Shown: positions 17,770 to 25,934 of the stretch, in pieces
Layout of the letters: each line of letters begins with the position of its first letter
Position numbering within the stretch: the stretch's first letter is position 1
Source of the DNA: Natronobacterium texcoconense
GTDB taxonomy: Archaea > Halobacteriota > Halobacteria > Halobacteriales > Natrialbaceae
Length of the DNA stretch: 64,000 bases
Direction of reading: 5' to 3'
Assembly: GCF_900104065.1 (NCBI RefSeq)
Contig: NZ_FNLC01000002.1
Location: 664,995 to 728,994 of the forward strand
The notes under the pieces: model-generated
The model's input: only the letters and a program-made list of their open reading frames with translations
What the model was told of the DNA's origin: nothing
The model's database searches: none
Translations under genes and position numbers: made by a program

Positions 17770-18945
17770 GTGGCAGAGCAGGATACTGCTGAGTGGATAA
17801 GCACACTCACGAAGCGGTTAGATGAGATAGAGGAGAATAGGTATACCCTTCTGGAAATTCTCGGGAAATCGGAAGACGAGAGGTCTTGGCAATCTATGTT
17901 GACCTATTTTCTTAATCCAAATAAGCCACACGGGTTTGATGAAACTGTGCTTCAGGCGTTTACCAAGGCCATAGAGACGCATCCTGAAACGGATGCATCA
18001 GACCTAAACGTCGATTCTGACGGAGTCAAAGTTGAAACAGAAGTACCGACCCCGCCAAGAGGTTCTGCTGATATACTGATTTACGCTCAAAATGAATGGT
18101 TTATTTGTATCGAAATGAAAGTTGATTCGGGCGAAACAGGTGACCAGACCGAAAGATATTATCACTCTCCAAGACTCGGCAGTTTAGTCAAAGCCCGGCA
18201 TAGCGCCCGTGGCGGGGAAAGTGAATACGTTTACCTCGCGCCAGAAAGTGCTTCAGCCCCATATAAACATGAATTTGTTCACGTCTCATGGAGAGATGTC
18301 GTTCCGCATATCGAGGACTGTTTGTCCTCGAACTCAGGAGACCCCCGAAGTGAGATTCAATTGGCTGACTTCATCCGTAATATCAAGAAACACCTTACCA
18401 TGAAAGACTTCGACGCCATTTCAGAAGAAGCACAGTTGTACGCCGATCACAAATCGAAACTCGAAGACGCCAGAGATGAGTTCAGAGAAGAGAGAGACAG
18501 ATTAAAAACAAATATCAAGAGCGGTCTGAGGAAAGCATTTGAAGAAGAGAGTTGGAAAACACGTAAATCCGGAAAATCTTCAACATGGATACAACTGTAC
18601 AAAAAAGGGTGGCACAATGAAGATTTTAATATCGAATATGAGCCACATGTGCTCCTAGATGATCAACCAGCTAAAATTGGACTATACGTAGACATAGAAC
18701 GGGGGGATAAAAGCATAAAAAGTGATGTCAAAGATTATATTTACGAACATGCTGATGAGGCAGAATTAAAGAGACTGGGATGGACCATGACCGGAGATGT
18801 GAAACCCTGTCTGGAAAAGCATCTTAGCCTGGATATGGAATCACCTGCTGATACCATTGATGAGGCCATTCAGTCACTCAAGGCGCTCGATGCAGAAATA
18901 GGGGTCGAGATCGACGATGCTGTACGCATGTACTCGTCTGAATAA
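17770..18945 (+). CDS. PD-(D/E)XK nuclease-family protein
   Basis: A protein of about 391 aa. The N-terminal half carries a nuclease-like core: RSWQSMLTYFLNPNKPHGF, PRGSADILIYAQNEWFICIE with MKVDSGETGDQTERY (Asp, Glu-x-Lys, downstream Gln). This looks like the PDDEXK_4-type family often found in defence islands. A coiled-coil (ARDEFREERDRLKTNIK) leads to a second domain. GTG 17770 is my preferred start, because TTTATATG at 17740-17747 sits about 25 bases before it; TTG 17749 is the alternative. The gene is AT-rich compared with its neighbours, suggesting recent transfer. Confidence 0.7.
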   Translation: MAEQDTAEWISTLTKRLDEIEENRYTLLEILGKSEDERSWQSMLTYFLNPNKPHGFDETVLQAFTKAIETHPETDASDLNVDSDGVKVETEVPTPPRGSADILIYAQNEWFICIEMKVDSGETGDQTERYYHSPRLGSLVKARHSARGGESEYVYLAPESASAPYKHEFVHVSWRDVVPHIEDCLSSNSGDPRSEIQLADFIRNIKKHLTMKDFDAISEEAQLYADHKSKLEDARDEFREERDRLKTNIKSGLRKAFEEESWKTRKSGKSSTWIQLYKKGWHNEDFNIEYEPHVLLDDQPAKIGLYVDIERGDKSIKSDVKDYIYEHADEAELKRLGWTMTGDVKPCLEKHLSLDMESPADTIDEAIQSLKALDAEIGVEIDDAVRMYSSE

Positions 18946-19076
18946 ATCAAATGAGGCTGAGATAGCTAGTGCGCGACTCGGTCGCTGACGGCTATTGGCA
19001 CCCTTCCGAGAACGCCGTTACCCCGCCACGACCACCCGATAGTCGGGCTAGATATATTCGTATTGCTGACCCCGCA

Positions 19077-19160
19077 ATGACCCCATACACGGCGTCCGAA
19101 CTCGCGGCTCCACGGCCACTCACGAATTTCGAGGCACTGATGGTACGATTGGGTTACTAA
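19077..19160 (+). CDS. Possible 27-aa leaderless ORF
   Basis: ATG 19077 follows a good TATA-like GATATATTCG (19051-19060) at leaderless spacing. The 27 codons end at 19160, overlapping the convergent polymerase stop by four bases. A longer in-frame GTG start exists at 18969. Weak evidence; nothing else recognisable lies in 18946-19156. Confidence 0.25.
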   Translation: MTPYTASELAAPRPLTNFEALMVRLGY

Positions 19161-21322
19161 GCAGATTCTTCACCCTGATACATCGTCAGGTCCATATCTC
19201 GCCCTGCGGCAAGTTCGCGTCTGATATCAGTCCGGTCCCAGCCAAGTGGCGAGAGTACGCTCTCGACAGCCCGCACAAGTTGTGTCTCGTAGTACGAGGC
19301 ATCGTACGTCTCGACATCCTCGTGGACGAGAGCAACGCGGTCTCGAGTCGATTTCTCGTCGTCGACGACGACGTACTCGATATCCTGTCCCGGATGGACA
19401 GCCAGCCCCTGATCGCTGGCGCGTTCGAGCGCAGCGACGTTGTGGGTGTATTGCGTGTACGCTTCGCGGGGTTTCGATACGCGGTTGCGTTCGGCGAGCC
19501 GGTCAGTGTCTACGTCTCCATCCCGTAGCTGCTCGAGCGCTCGAGAGAGATAGCCGAGTACTGCCTCCGGTGACCGGGTTTCGGCGAGTCGCTCGAGACA
19601 CTCTTGCTGGACGTCTGCGACGAATGGTGGTGTCGACCGCTGCCGAGATTCGATTCCTCGAATCTTGAACTCGTCTTCGCCGGCGACCTTTCCGAAGTAC
19701 TTCGTCAATGCGCCGGTATCACTCTCTCGCTGTGGCACGAACGCCACCCACTCGTAGTGTGCTTCGTGCTCGAGTCGAATCTCGACGCGATCCGTAATCT
19801 TGGCGGCGAGTTCCTCGAGTGGTACTCTGTCTTCGTCGTCAATGTCCGGATCTGGCGTGACCCAGATCGAGTCGACGATCCCGTGGACGACGCGCCAGCC
19901 ACCGTCCTCCAGTATTCGTTTCGCGGTGAGGAGGATCTCGCGAGCGAAGGCGTTGATGGCTTCGTGACACTCGATACGACCGAATTTTGCATTGTTGAAT
20001 CCCTGGTAGCCGAAACAGGCGACCAAGATCCACTTCAGCGCCTCCGATCGCCCCTCGAGTTCCTCGAGGCGGTCCTGGTCGGGGTCGTCTCGCTGTCGTT
20101 CGCGACGAATTGTGGCTTTGATCTCGTCGCGATCGTCGATGATCGGCTGGAGGACGTCGACGAGGTAACCACGTTCGTCACAGATTGCGTATCCCAGGCC
20201 GGGAACGTCCTCGCGGTGTCGGTGGCACGAACACCGGATCACGTCCGGTGAGACGTTTCGTGTACAGATGATGTTCGGATACAGACTCGAGAAGTCGAGT
20301 TCGTGGACGTTCTCGTGGAGGCCGACGTCGGGAGCGAAGATGAACCCGCCACGGTCTGCGTCGTGAAGCGTCCCCATCGGCTTGTAGAACTCGTGACGCC
20401 AGGAGTTCCACGGCACTAGGACACCTCGGTCGTGGGCCTCACAGATCTGGATGGCGGTGAGGACGTTTCCGATCGACGCCCAGGCGAGTTCCTGGACTGG
20501 CTTTTTTGATCGGGATACGAGGTCGATGACGCCGTCGAGATTCGTCTCGCCGTAGAAGAACGTATTCGACTCGTCGATGATTGCCCGACCGGGAACGTTG
20601 TACCGGGCAGGGGAGTGACCGACGCGTCCATAACTCGAGTAGGTTGATCGGCTAGCGAGTTGCTGGTAGTCTACGCCGGGCCAGCGACTCAGAGTGAAGT
20701 CGTCGACGCCAGCGTGGTCGGCCATCTCGTAGAGGGTTGGCACGATTTCACTCGTCGAACAGACGAGGACGTCCGGATCACGTTCGTCGATCATAGTCCG
20801 AACGGCTCTCACGAGGTCACCCGGTTCTCCGGTTATCGTCTCACCGGCGACGTCGAGTTCGGTGTACTGTTCGCTAGCCGTCTCGGTTACGGGCACACTG
20901 AGCCGAAGCGTCGACAGATCTCTCGCCGGTGTCGGGTCGACATCGGTCTCGAGACAGTAACGAAACTCCTGCGTGAAATCGACGTTGAAGCAGGCGAGGT
21001 CTCCGACGGGAGCCGACGGCAACTGTCGCACTTGCCGGGCGAGCGGTGCGACCCGATCGACGTGGTCGACGTCGACGGCGAGGACGGATTCTTCGTCGCG
21101 GCGAAAACTGGGACGCCGGTCAGCGTACTCGGTCGTAACGACGTCCGGATGTCGATCGTAGAGGGTCTGAATCCTCGCGAGATTGACCTCGGCATCGGGC
21201 GACCGGGCAGCGACGTAGAACCGCGGCGTGTAGTCGTCCCGCTCGGTTACGACGGCACCATCAGTCGTCGTCTCCCACTCGAGGACGCGTCTATCGTCGA
21301 GGAAGTCGATCGTGAACGGCAT
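19157..21322 (-). CDS. PolB2-type family B DNA polymerase, probably altered active sites
   Basis: A 721-aa family B polymerase relative. Motif A DFSSLYPNIICTRNVSPDVI is intact, and motif B appears as ALKWILVACFGYQGFNNAKF. Motif C, normally YGDTDS, reads HGIVDSIWV: the essential second Asp remains but the first is lost. No 3'-5' exonuclease Exo I motif (DxE) is seen in the N-terminal half (RDLSTLRLSVPVTE stands there), so proofreading is probably absent. Haloarchaeal PolB2 genes are known to be divergent and often accessory. It is last in an operon with a coiled-coil protein and a RecA-like protein; a translesion or mobile-element repair role is an inference. Confidence 0.85.
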   Translation of the reverse strand: MPFTIDFLDDRRVLEWETTTDGAVVTERDDYTPRFYVAARSPDAEVNLARIQTLYDRHPDVVTTEYADRRPSFRRDEESVLAVDVDHVDRVAPLARQVRQLPSAPVGDLACFNVDFTQEFRYCLETDVDPTPARDLSTLRLSVPVTETASEQYTELDVAGETITGEPGDLVRAVRTMIDERDPDVLVCSTSEIVPTLYEMADHAGVDDFTLSRWPGVDYQQLASRSTYSSYGRVGHSPARYNVPGRAIIDESNTFFYGETNLDGVIDLVSRSKKPVQELAWASIGNVLTAIQICEAHDRGVLVPWNSWRHEFYKPMGTLHDADRGGFIFAPDVGLHENVHELDFSSLYPNIICTRNVSPDVIRCSCHRHREDVPGLGYAICDERGYLVDVLQPIIDDRDEIKATIRRERQRDDPDQDRLEELEGRSEALKWILVACFGYQGFNNAKFGRIECHEAINAFAREILLTAKRILEDGGWRVVHGIVDSIWVTPDPDIDDEDRVPLEELAAKITDRVEIRLEHEAHYEWVAFVPQRESDTGALTKYFGKVAGEDEFKIRGIESRQRSTPPFVADVQQECLERLAETRSPEAVLGYLSRALEQLRDGDVDTDRLAERNRVSKPREAYTQYTHNVAALERASDQGLAVHPGQDIEYVVVDDEKSTRDRVALVHEDVETYDASYYETQLVRAVESVLSPLGWDRTDIRRELAAGRDMDLTMYQGEESA

Positions 21323-21325
21323 CGT

Positions 21326-21631
21326 CTACTCGTCAGAGTCGCATTTCTGATCTTGTAGGTCTCGGAGCGATTCCAACTCGTTCTCGAGATCCTCGAGACG
21401 TTTCTCGTGGTCGTCGAGCCGGGATTCCTGCTCGAGATCGATGCTCAGAAGCGCTGGGAGCAATGGGTTCTGATGGTTCAGGAGACCGCTCGCATCGGCG
21501 TGTTCACAGGCGTAGGCGAACAGCTGGTCGAACCGTGGCTGGTCGCGACGCCGGAGCGCACGCCGGTACTCCTGCCAGCGATCCTCGATCGCCCGGAGGG
21601 CGTCCCGAAACGTCGGATTAGTTCGCCCCAT
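21326..21631 (-). CDS. Small helical/coiled-coil protein of the PolB2 operon
   Basis: A 101-aa protein from ATG 21631 (MGRTNPTFRDALRAIEDRW). The N-terminal helix block is basic, the middle reads LFAYACEHADASGLLNHQNP, and the C-terminus is a heptad coiled coil (DDHEKRLEDLENELESLRDL). It lies between polB2 (three-base gap) and the RecA-like gene (a few bases), a trio I remember from other haloarchaea. Likely an accessory subunit. Confidence 0.7.
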   Translation of the reverse strand: MGRTNPTFRDALRAIEDRWQEYRRALRRRDQPRFDQLFAYACEHADASGLLNHQNPLLPALLSIDLEQESRLDDHEKRLEDLENELESLRDLQDQKCDSDE

Positions 21632-21636
21632 CGTTA

Positions 21637-22599
21637 TCACCCTCTCGTGCCACTGACAGCCGTCCAGGCGTCGAGCATCGGATCAGCAGTTAGCGACGTG
21701 GACGTTCCGTCAGCCATCGTCCCGTGTCCGATACCGTCTTCGTCGGCTACCGGCTCTGGTGACGCCGGCTGGAGGCCCAGCTGACTGGCACGCGTCTCGA
21801 GAATCTCTCGCCAGTACGCGAACGTCGTCTGGTAGTAGGAGCCGCCCTCGACGGGGTAGACGAGCGTCTCGAACTCCTCGCCCACAAACCGTGGCCCCAT
21901 CCGGGTCTGTTCGCAGCGGAGATGATGAGTGGCAGCCGTCTCGATCGGTTCGGTGAACTCGTCGGGAGCCGTCCGTGTGACGAGCACCGGAACGTCGTAG
22001 CCCTCCGCGTAAGCGGTGAGTCGAGCGAGCGCTCGAGCCTGCAACGTTCGCGCTTGCTCGGCACCGAGTGCATCGGCAGATCGATATCGTGCGTCGAGTG
22101 CCGGAGCCACGATGAGCGAGGGCATGTGCACCCCTCCTTGCTGGTCGCTGTGGGTCGAACTTCGCCGCGATGTCGTACTCTCTGCTGTTTCCTCCCGAAC
22201 ATACCTGTTTACTGCAACCGGAAGATCACAGAGTGCCCCGTAGTGCTGATATGGAGTGAACCCACGAGCGACGTGAATCCGATCGAGCAACCGTCGACTG
22301 GGCGCGAGTCGGCCAAGCGACGTCGTCGTCGCATACCCGTTCGCATCGACCCAGAAAGCCGGCCCATCGTTTACAAGCAGATGGTCGACGGCTAGCGACT
22401 GGAGAATCGCCACGCCTCGATCCCCTTCGATATCCAGGAGTGTGATGCCGTTCTCGAGCGACGGTAGTAAAATATCCTCGCTCGCCCGATCGACACCTTC
22501 AGCGAGAGCGTTCCGGTTCCTATCTGCTCCCCGCGATGGCTGCTCCACTGCGAACTGACTCGACGTGCCGTTCGACTGCTGTGGGGATTCCTCGAGCAT
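21637..22599 (-). CDS. RecA/RadA-like protein without a clear Walker A
   Basis: A 320-aa protein resembling the core of RecA-family ATPases: LLDIEGDRGVAILQSLAVDH where the P-loop should be, strand AFWVDANGYAT, SLIVAPALDARYR, and AEGYDVPVLVTRTAPDEF. The Gly-x4-GKT/S lysine is missing, so ATP binding may be lost. It is the first gene of the operon with the coiled-coil protein and PolB2, and is likely a recombination mediator for that polymerase. Its N-terminal 35 residues look disordered. Confidence 0.65.
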   Translation of the reverse strand: MLEESPQQSNGTSSQFAVEQPSRGADRNRNALAEGVDRASEDILLPSLENGITLLDIEGDRGVAILQSLAVDHLLVNDGPAFWVDANGYATTTSLGRLAPSRRLLDRIHVARGFTPYQHYGALCDLPVAVNRYVREETAESTTSRRSSTHSDQQGGVHMPSLIVAPALDARYRSADALGAEQARTLQARALARLTAYAEGYDVPVLVTRTAPDEFTEPIETAATHHLRCEQTRMGPRFVGEEFETLVYPVEGGSYYQTTFAYWREILETRASQLGLQPASPEPVADEDGIGHGTMADGTSTSLTADPMLDAWTAVSGTRG

Positions 22600-22726
22600 A
22601 TCTAATTAGACGAGAACGCTTCGAATAAGCCGTCGCGTGTCGTTTCCGTGTTTCAAGAGTCCTCCAGATTTCTGGTGTCACCTGTTCTACTTGCCTTTGC
22701 AGCTGGCAGCCTTGATTTCCAGAATT

Positions 22727-22745
22727 GGTTCTGCTTCACAGAACC
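22727..22745. terminator. Hairpin between the RecA-like operon and small genes
   Basis: GGTTCTG-CTTCA-CAGAACC, a perfect 7-bp stem with a 5-base loop. It lies upstream of the RecA-like gene and upstream of the next plus-strand genes, so it could be a regulatory hairpin rather than a terminator. Nothing else is recognisable in 22600-22883. Confidence 0.3.
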
Positions 22746-22883
22746 GAGACAGGATAGGAAGGCTCTGATACTACTGATCTCACGCGTCTAAACAAGCCCC
22801 TGATTTGTGTCGTGGATGGCAGAGATGCGGAATCCCTCGTTGTGAGTGAACTTATTACCGACGCGATGCAAGTAACTGGCACC

Positions 22884-23000
22884 ATGACCTACTTCGAGCT
22901 CGGCCCTGAGAGATACGAGGACGGGAGCGAAGTGGAGAAAGAAGAAGATGGACGCCAAGTTACCGCCAGACCGGAAGCCGCACAGGGAGGACAACAATGA
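22884..23000 (+). CDS. 38-aa acidic protein
   Basis: ATG 22884 (MTYFELGPERYEDGSEVEKE) opens a 38-codon frame whose TGA overlaps the ATG of the next small gene (ATGA at 22997-23000). The overlap and acidic haloarchaeal composition support it. No function recognised. Confidence 0.5.
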   Translation: MTYFELGPERYEDGSEVEKEEDGRQVTARPEAAQGGQQ

Positions 23001-23149
23001 CTGATGCAGATCGCGATCGGTTCCTGGCATCATTGCGGCGTACTGACGCAGGTCCGGATGTTAGTGATGTGATCCCGATTGATGATCATTTCGAGACATT
23101 TTCTGATGAAGAAATTGATCGGCTTTGCGAGATGGTTGACGAAGACTAA
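22997..23149 (+). CDS. 50-aa acidic protein
   Basis: A 50-codon frame (MTDADRDRFLASLRRTDAG ... EEIDRLCEMVDED) with strong acidic composition, coupled to the preceding 38-aa gene through ATGA. GGAGG lies about seven bases before the ATG. Unknown function; typical of the short accessory genes of haloarchaeal viruses and plasmids. Confidence 0.6.
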   Translation: MTDADRDRFLASLRRTDAGPDVSDVIPIDDHFETFSDEEIDRLCEMVDED

Positions 23150-23192
23150 TTAGCCGAAACGGCTAGCACGGCAGGTTAGACAGTCCGATCAA

Positions 23193-23472
23193 ATGATAAC
23201 GGAACCGGTACGCAACATCGTTGAAGAGCTTGCTGCCCATGCAGATATCAAGTACATCGATCTGACGGGGAACCAGCAGACTCATCAGAACCCCATCCAC
23301 AGTCCCCGAGGAATTCCCTATCAACTATGTGCTCGATGAAGAAGAAACCCGACTCGTGAATGTACAGAATCGACTTCGACACCAGAGTCTGTCGACAACA
23401 GAACGCGTCTATGAGCACTTCCAACGCCGCTGGTTCCTTTCACAATATTTTCTGGCTACAATGAGGCAATAA
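23193..23472 (+). pseudogene. Frameshifted small gene (about 92 aa if repaired)
   Basis: Frame one starts MITEPVRNIVEELAAHADIK and YIDLTG. At the GGGG run near 23267-23270 the coding sense passes to the +1 frame, continuing TSRLIRTPSTVPEEFPINYV, LDEEETRLVNVQNRLRHQSL and FQRRWFLSQYFLATMRQ to TAA 23470-23472. Joined, this reads as one plausible 90-residue helical protein. It is either a true frameshift mutation or an assembly error at the homopolymer. Confidence 0.55.
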
Positions 23473-23854
23473 TTGTCGCTAGTATGACTGCGCACTCATG
23501 CTGGTCATGATGACTAGGTAGTCATGCTGCGCAGTATGACTGCATACTCATACTGGTAATGGTGGGTCAGTAGTCATGTCGCACAGTATCGCTGTAGACT
23601 CATATTGGGGATGGTAGGGTAGTACTCTTCCTCGATAGGGGTGGTAGGTACCAAGAGTAGGTGACAAGAGTGGTATCAGTGGGTCAGAATCAAGAGAGGC
23701 TTCCATGCGTGGGTGCTATGGCTGGCCACTTCGGCTGGGAATCCAGGATAGTAGAGATTAGTGGGTAGGTAGCATGCTTACGGAAGGTAGCTATAATGAG
23801 TGTTTTGGATGACCGGGCTGGAATAATGATCATGAAGGGTTCAGAACTTGAGTA
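23473..23854. other. Gene-free, G-rich stretch with tandem repeats
   Basis: No coding frame is supported. The plus strand is rich in G and T/A with many TAGT/GGTAG words, and the left part is three tandem 52-bp repeats (separate entry). The look is that of an iteron or structural region, not of a gene. Confidence 0.5.
23481..23636. repeat. Three imperfect 52-bp tandem repeats
   Basis: Units begin at 23481, 23533 and 23585, exactly 52 bases apart. Each starts AGTAT, then xxCTG, xxxACTCATxxTGG, a GGTxAG-like centre and a pyrimidine-rich end. Units 1 and 2 are closest; unit 3 is more divergent. Each also holds internal short dyads around ACTCAT/ATGAxT. Possible iterons for a replication or partition protein. 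Confidence 0.75.
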
Positions 23855-24091
23855 GTGTGGGAACCTGAGAGGGCTGGATTCGTTCGTAGGTTTATCAATA
23901 ATGACGCAGCGAGATCAGCACATGTCGCTACAAAATCTCATCAACAGGACATAGCAATAATCGCTGAAGCATTCGCTCAATGGACAGGGAATCCGAACGA
24001 GATAGAAACTCCACGCGAGGAACGAGCATGGAAACTTGTTGACGACATAGCTGAAGAACGACGCATGCCAGCATCGGATCTGACCCGGTAA
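23855..24091 (+). CDS. Small hypothetical protein (78 aa)
   Basis: A GTG-started frame of 78 codons with good coding character (SHQQDIAIIAEAFAQWTGNP, ERAWKLVDDIAEERRMP). Mostly helical and soluble, no domain recognised. The start is uncertain. It is convergent with the small membrane-protein gene at 24113. Confidence 0.5.
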   Translation: MWEPERAGFVRRFINNDAARSAHVATKSHQQDIAIIAEAFAQWTGNPNEIETPREERAWKLVDDIAEERRMPASDLTR

Positions 24092-24112
24092 ATCGATGAT
24101 TCTTGGCCGCAG

Positions 24113-24217
24113 TCACAGCGGCAAGTGACCGGTGAGCCCGAGAAGTCCGACTACAACCATTAGAAACGCTAAAATCAGCGTTATCGCCTGTTTAGGGCCG
24201 ATCACAGAGTTATCCAT
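24113..24217 (-). CDS. 34-aa single-pass membrane protein
   Basis: ATG 24217 gives MDNSVIGPKQAITLILAFLM followed by VVVGLLGLTGHLPL: a short polar head and one long hydrophobic helix. The ATG overlaps the TAA of the preceding 37-aa zinc-finger gene, indicating coupled translation. Small membrane peptides paired with a soluble partner can be toxins or signal anchors; no function is assigned. Confidence 0.6.
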   Translation of the reverse strand: MDNSVIGPKQAITLILAFLMVVVGLLGLTGHLPL

Positions 24218-24323
24218 GCCGTTCCCTGAAACGTTCTTTTGAATGCTTATTGCATAACCACTCTCCGGTTTCGGGTTCTCGACGGATAGCTTCCTTCTCG
24301 CATTTTGCGCACGTCTGTCCCAT
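24210..24323 (-). CDS. 37-aa zinc-finger protein
   Basis: A 37-codon frame: MGQTCAKCEKEAIRREPETG then EWLCNKHSKERFRERHG. The CxxC ... CxxH pattern is a classic small zinc knuckle found in haloarchaeal micro-proteins. It overlaps the start of the membrane peptide gene. Both are divergent from the plus-strand pair at 24458 across the repeated operator-like sites. Confidence 0.65.
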   Translation of the reverse strand: MGQTCAKCEKEAIRREPETGEWLCNKHSKERFRERHG

Positions 24324-24360
24324 ATAGGGTGTTCTCGAAGGAGATGGATAAAAATAGACG

Positions 24361-24407
24361 CCGTTATCGAAGTGTATCGAAGGAACACACCGTTATCGAA
24401 GTGTATC
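24361..24407. promoter_or_regulatory. Two direct copies of an 18-bp operator-like site
   Basis: CCGTTATCGAAGTGTATC occurs at 24361-24378 and again at 24390-24407 with no mismatch, 29 bases apart. Both lie in the divergent promoter interval between the small genes starting at 24323 (minus) and 24458 (plus), the expected place for a repressor or activator site. Confidence 0.6.
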
Positions 24408-24457
24408 TACCATCCTGCCAAAGTATTATGACGTTTTCCCTCAATCTATGTTACAAG

Positions 24458-24577
24458 ATGCGCACATACTCTGCGGAGGAGATCGCCGAGATGACTAGGA
24501 CGGATCGTGGAATTATCGAGGAGGGCGACCAGGCCTTGTTGCGGCTAAGCCCGACGGAATCAGGCGCTGAATCGTAA
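24458..24577 (+). CDS. 39-aa protein
   Basis: ATG 24458: MRTYSAEEIAEMTRTDRGII then EEGDQALLRLSPTESGAES. The N-terminal part looks like a short helix-turn-helix-like segment. It is followed eight bases later by another small gene on the same strand. Function unknown. Confidence 0.5.
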   Translation: MRTYSAEEIAEMTRTDRGIIEEGDQALLRLSPTESGAES

Positions 24578-24585
24578 GAGTACCC

Positions 24586-24720
24586 ATGTGCGAAAGCATC
24601 AAGGACGCCTGCTGGTCGTACATCCAGCTGCAAGTTGCCTGGGAGATCAGCGACGATAACACCGCCCCGGAAGAAATTGAAACACCTGACGTCGAGGACT
24701 TGCCCGCACCAGACGTCTAA
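24586..24720 (+). CDS. 44-aa acidic protein
   Basis: ATG 24586: MCESIKDACWSYIQLQVAWE then a strongly acidic tail ending EDLPAPDV. It has two N-terminal cysteines. Probably one transcription unit with 24458-24577. Function unknown. Confidence 0.5.
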   Translation: MCESIKDACWSYIQLQVAWEISDDNTAPEEIETPDVEDLPAPDV

Positions 24721-24802
24721 GGCTGATGAGCGCCACATAAATTGATTCTCGCACAGACATTCAGTTTCTATTCATCAGACTCAAGTACTCCCATGCGTTC
24801 AG

Positions 24803-24874
24803 CCGACGTTCCTTCGAGTCGAGACGTTGTCTCGAGTGCTTATTGAATACGTCTGAAGCTACCGACGTTCCTTC
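24803..24874. terminator. Hairpin between convergent genes, with flanking direct repeats
   Basis: TCGAGAC-GTT-GTCTCGA at 24819-24835 is a perfect 7-bp stem between the end of the 44-aa gene and the end of orc1/cdc6. Directly outside are two identical 13-mers, CCGACGTTCCTTC at 24803-24815 and 24862-24874. Confidence 0.5.
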
Positions 24875-24905
24875 TTATCGAGTACAAAATCCTTTTGCGG
24901 CAGAG

Positions 24906-25934
24906 TTACTCTACCGGGGAAGAGACACCACCCTCCAAGAGCGTGTACTCCCGGTCGCGGCTCGTCCCCTCGGCCTCGAGTAGATTGTACTGAACCATCT
25001 TCGAGAGATACGACCGAATCGTCCGTTTCGTCCGGGGATCGTCGACTTCCTGGGCGTACCGATCGTGAATCTCGCTCGGGCCGAGCGGACCGTGATCGCG
25101 GACGATATCGAAAACGACCCGCTGGTGAGGAGTGAGCGAATCGATGTTTTTCTGCTGGATCTGCGTGCGGGCGTCGTTCATCGCTCCGCGGATGATCTGG
25201 TCGGTGATTCGCTCCTCGTTTTCTCGATCAGCAGTACTCGCAGCAGAACGGAGGATTCCGATTGCGAGACGTGCATCACCAGCAGCTGCATCCGCGATAC
25301 GGTACAGTTGATCGTCGGTGATGACGTCCTTCTCGAGTCCCCACCGCACCCGGGCAGACAGGATGTCGTAGAGTTGCTCGTCGTGGTACTTGTCCATCCG
25401 GACGTGCTCGCTGGAGCGAAGCCGGCTCACGAGACGATCGTCGACGCGGCTGAATAGATCCTCCTCCCTGTTAGCGATACAGATGATCGCGAACTGCGAG
25501 AGACTGTGCAGATCGTAGAGGACGCGTGGGTCCTCGAGTTGGTCGGCCTCGTCCAGGATGACGACCCGTCGAGGACCGTCGTACTGCTGGAGACGACCAA
25601 TGAGTTCGTCGTGGGGCGTCGACTGCCGATGGATATCGATTGTTTTCCCGATGTCATCGAGGATCTGGTAGAGAGTTCGAAAGCGCGTATAGTTCCGCCA
25701 GCAGTTCACGTAGGTTGCCTCGACCTCGAGGACTGCTTCCCGGAGTCGTTCGGTGACGAACTGCGAAATACACGTCTTCCCGGCACCACTGGGTCCTGTC
25801 ACGATCGCGGTGTCGGCAGGCTCCCCACTCGTGATGGGTTCGAGGACGCTCGAGAGGTGATTGACTTCGGCATCGCGATGCTCTACTTCTCGTGGAACGA
25901 ATCCGGCACGCAGGACACGAGCATCGCGGATCAT
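24906..25934 (-). CDS. Orc1/Cdc6-type replication initiator
   Basis: A 342-aa AAA+ initiator that should bind origin repeats and help load MCM helicase. From ATG 25934 (MIRDARVLRAGFVPREVEHR) it shows Walker A TGPSGAGKT, Walker B RVVILDEADQL, sensor I ICIANREED, and the C-terminal winged helix with TPHQRVVFDIVRDHGPLGPS. The frame extends to 26051, but ATG 25934 aligns with family N-termini. One of many orc paralogues expected in a haloarchaeon; the accessory location suggests it serves this element. Confidence 0.88.
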   Translation of the reverse strand: MIRDARVLRAGFVPREVEHRDAEVNHLSSVLEPITSGEPADTAIVTGPSGAGKTCISQFVTERLREAVLEVEATYVNCWRNYTRFRTLYQILDDIGKTIDIHRQSTPHDELIGRLQQYDGPRRVVILDEADQLEDPRVLYDLHSLSQFAIICIANREEDLFSRVDDRLVSRLRSSEHVRMDKYHDEQLYDILSARVRWGLEKDVITDDQLYRIADAAAGDARLAIGILRSAASTADRENEERITDQIIRGAMNDARTQIQQKNIDSLTPHQRVVFDIVRDHGPLGPSEIHDRYAQEVDDPRTKRTIRSYLSKMVQYNLLEAEGTSRDREYTLLEGGVSSPVE

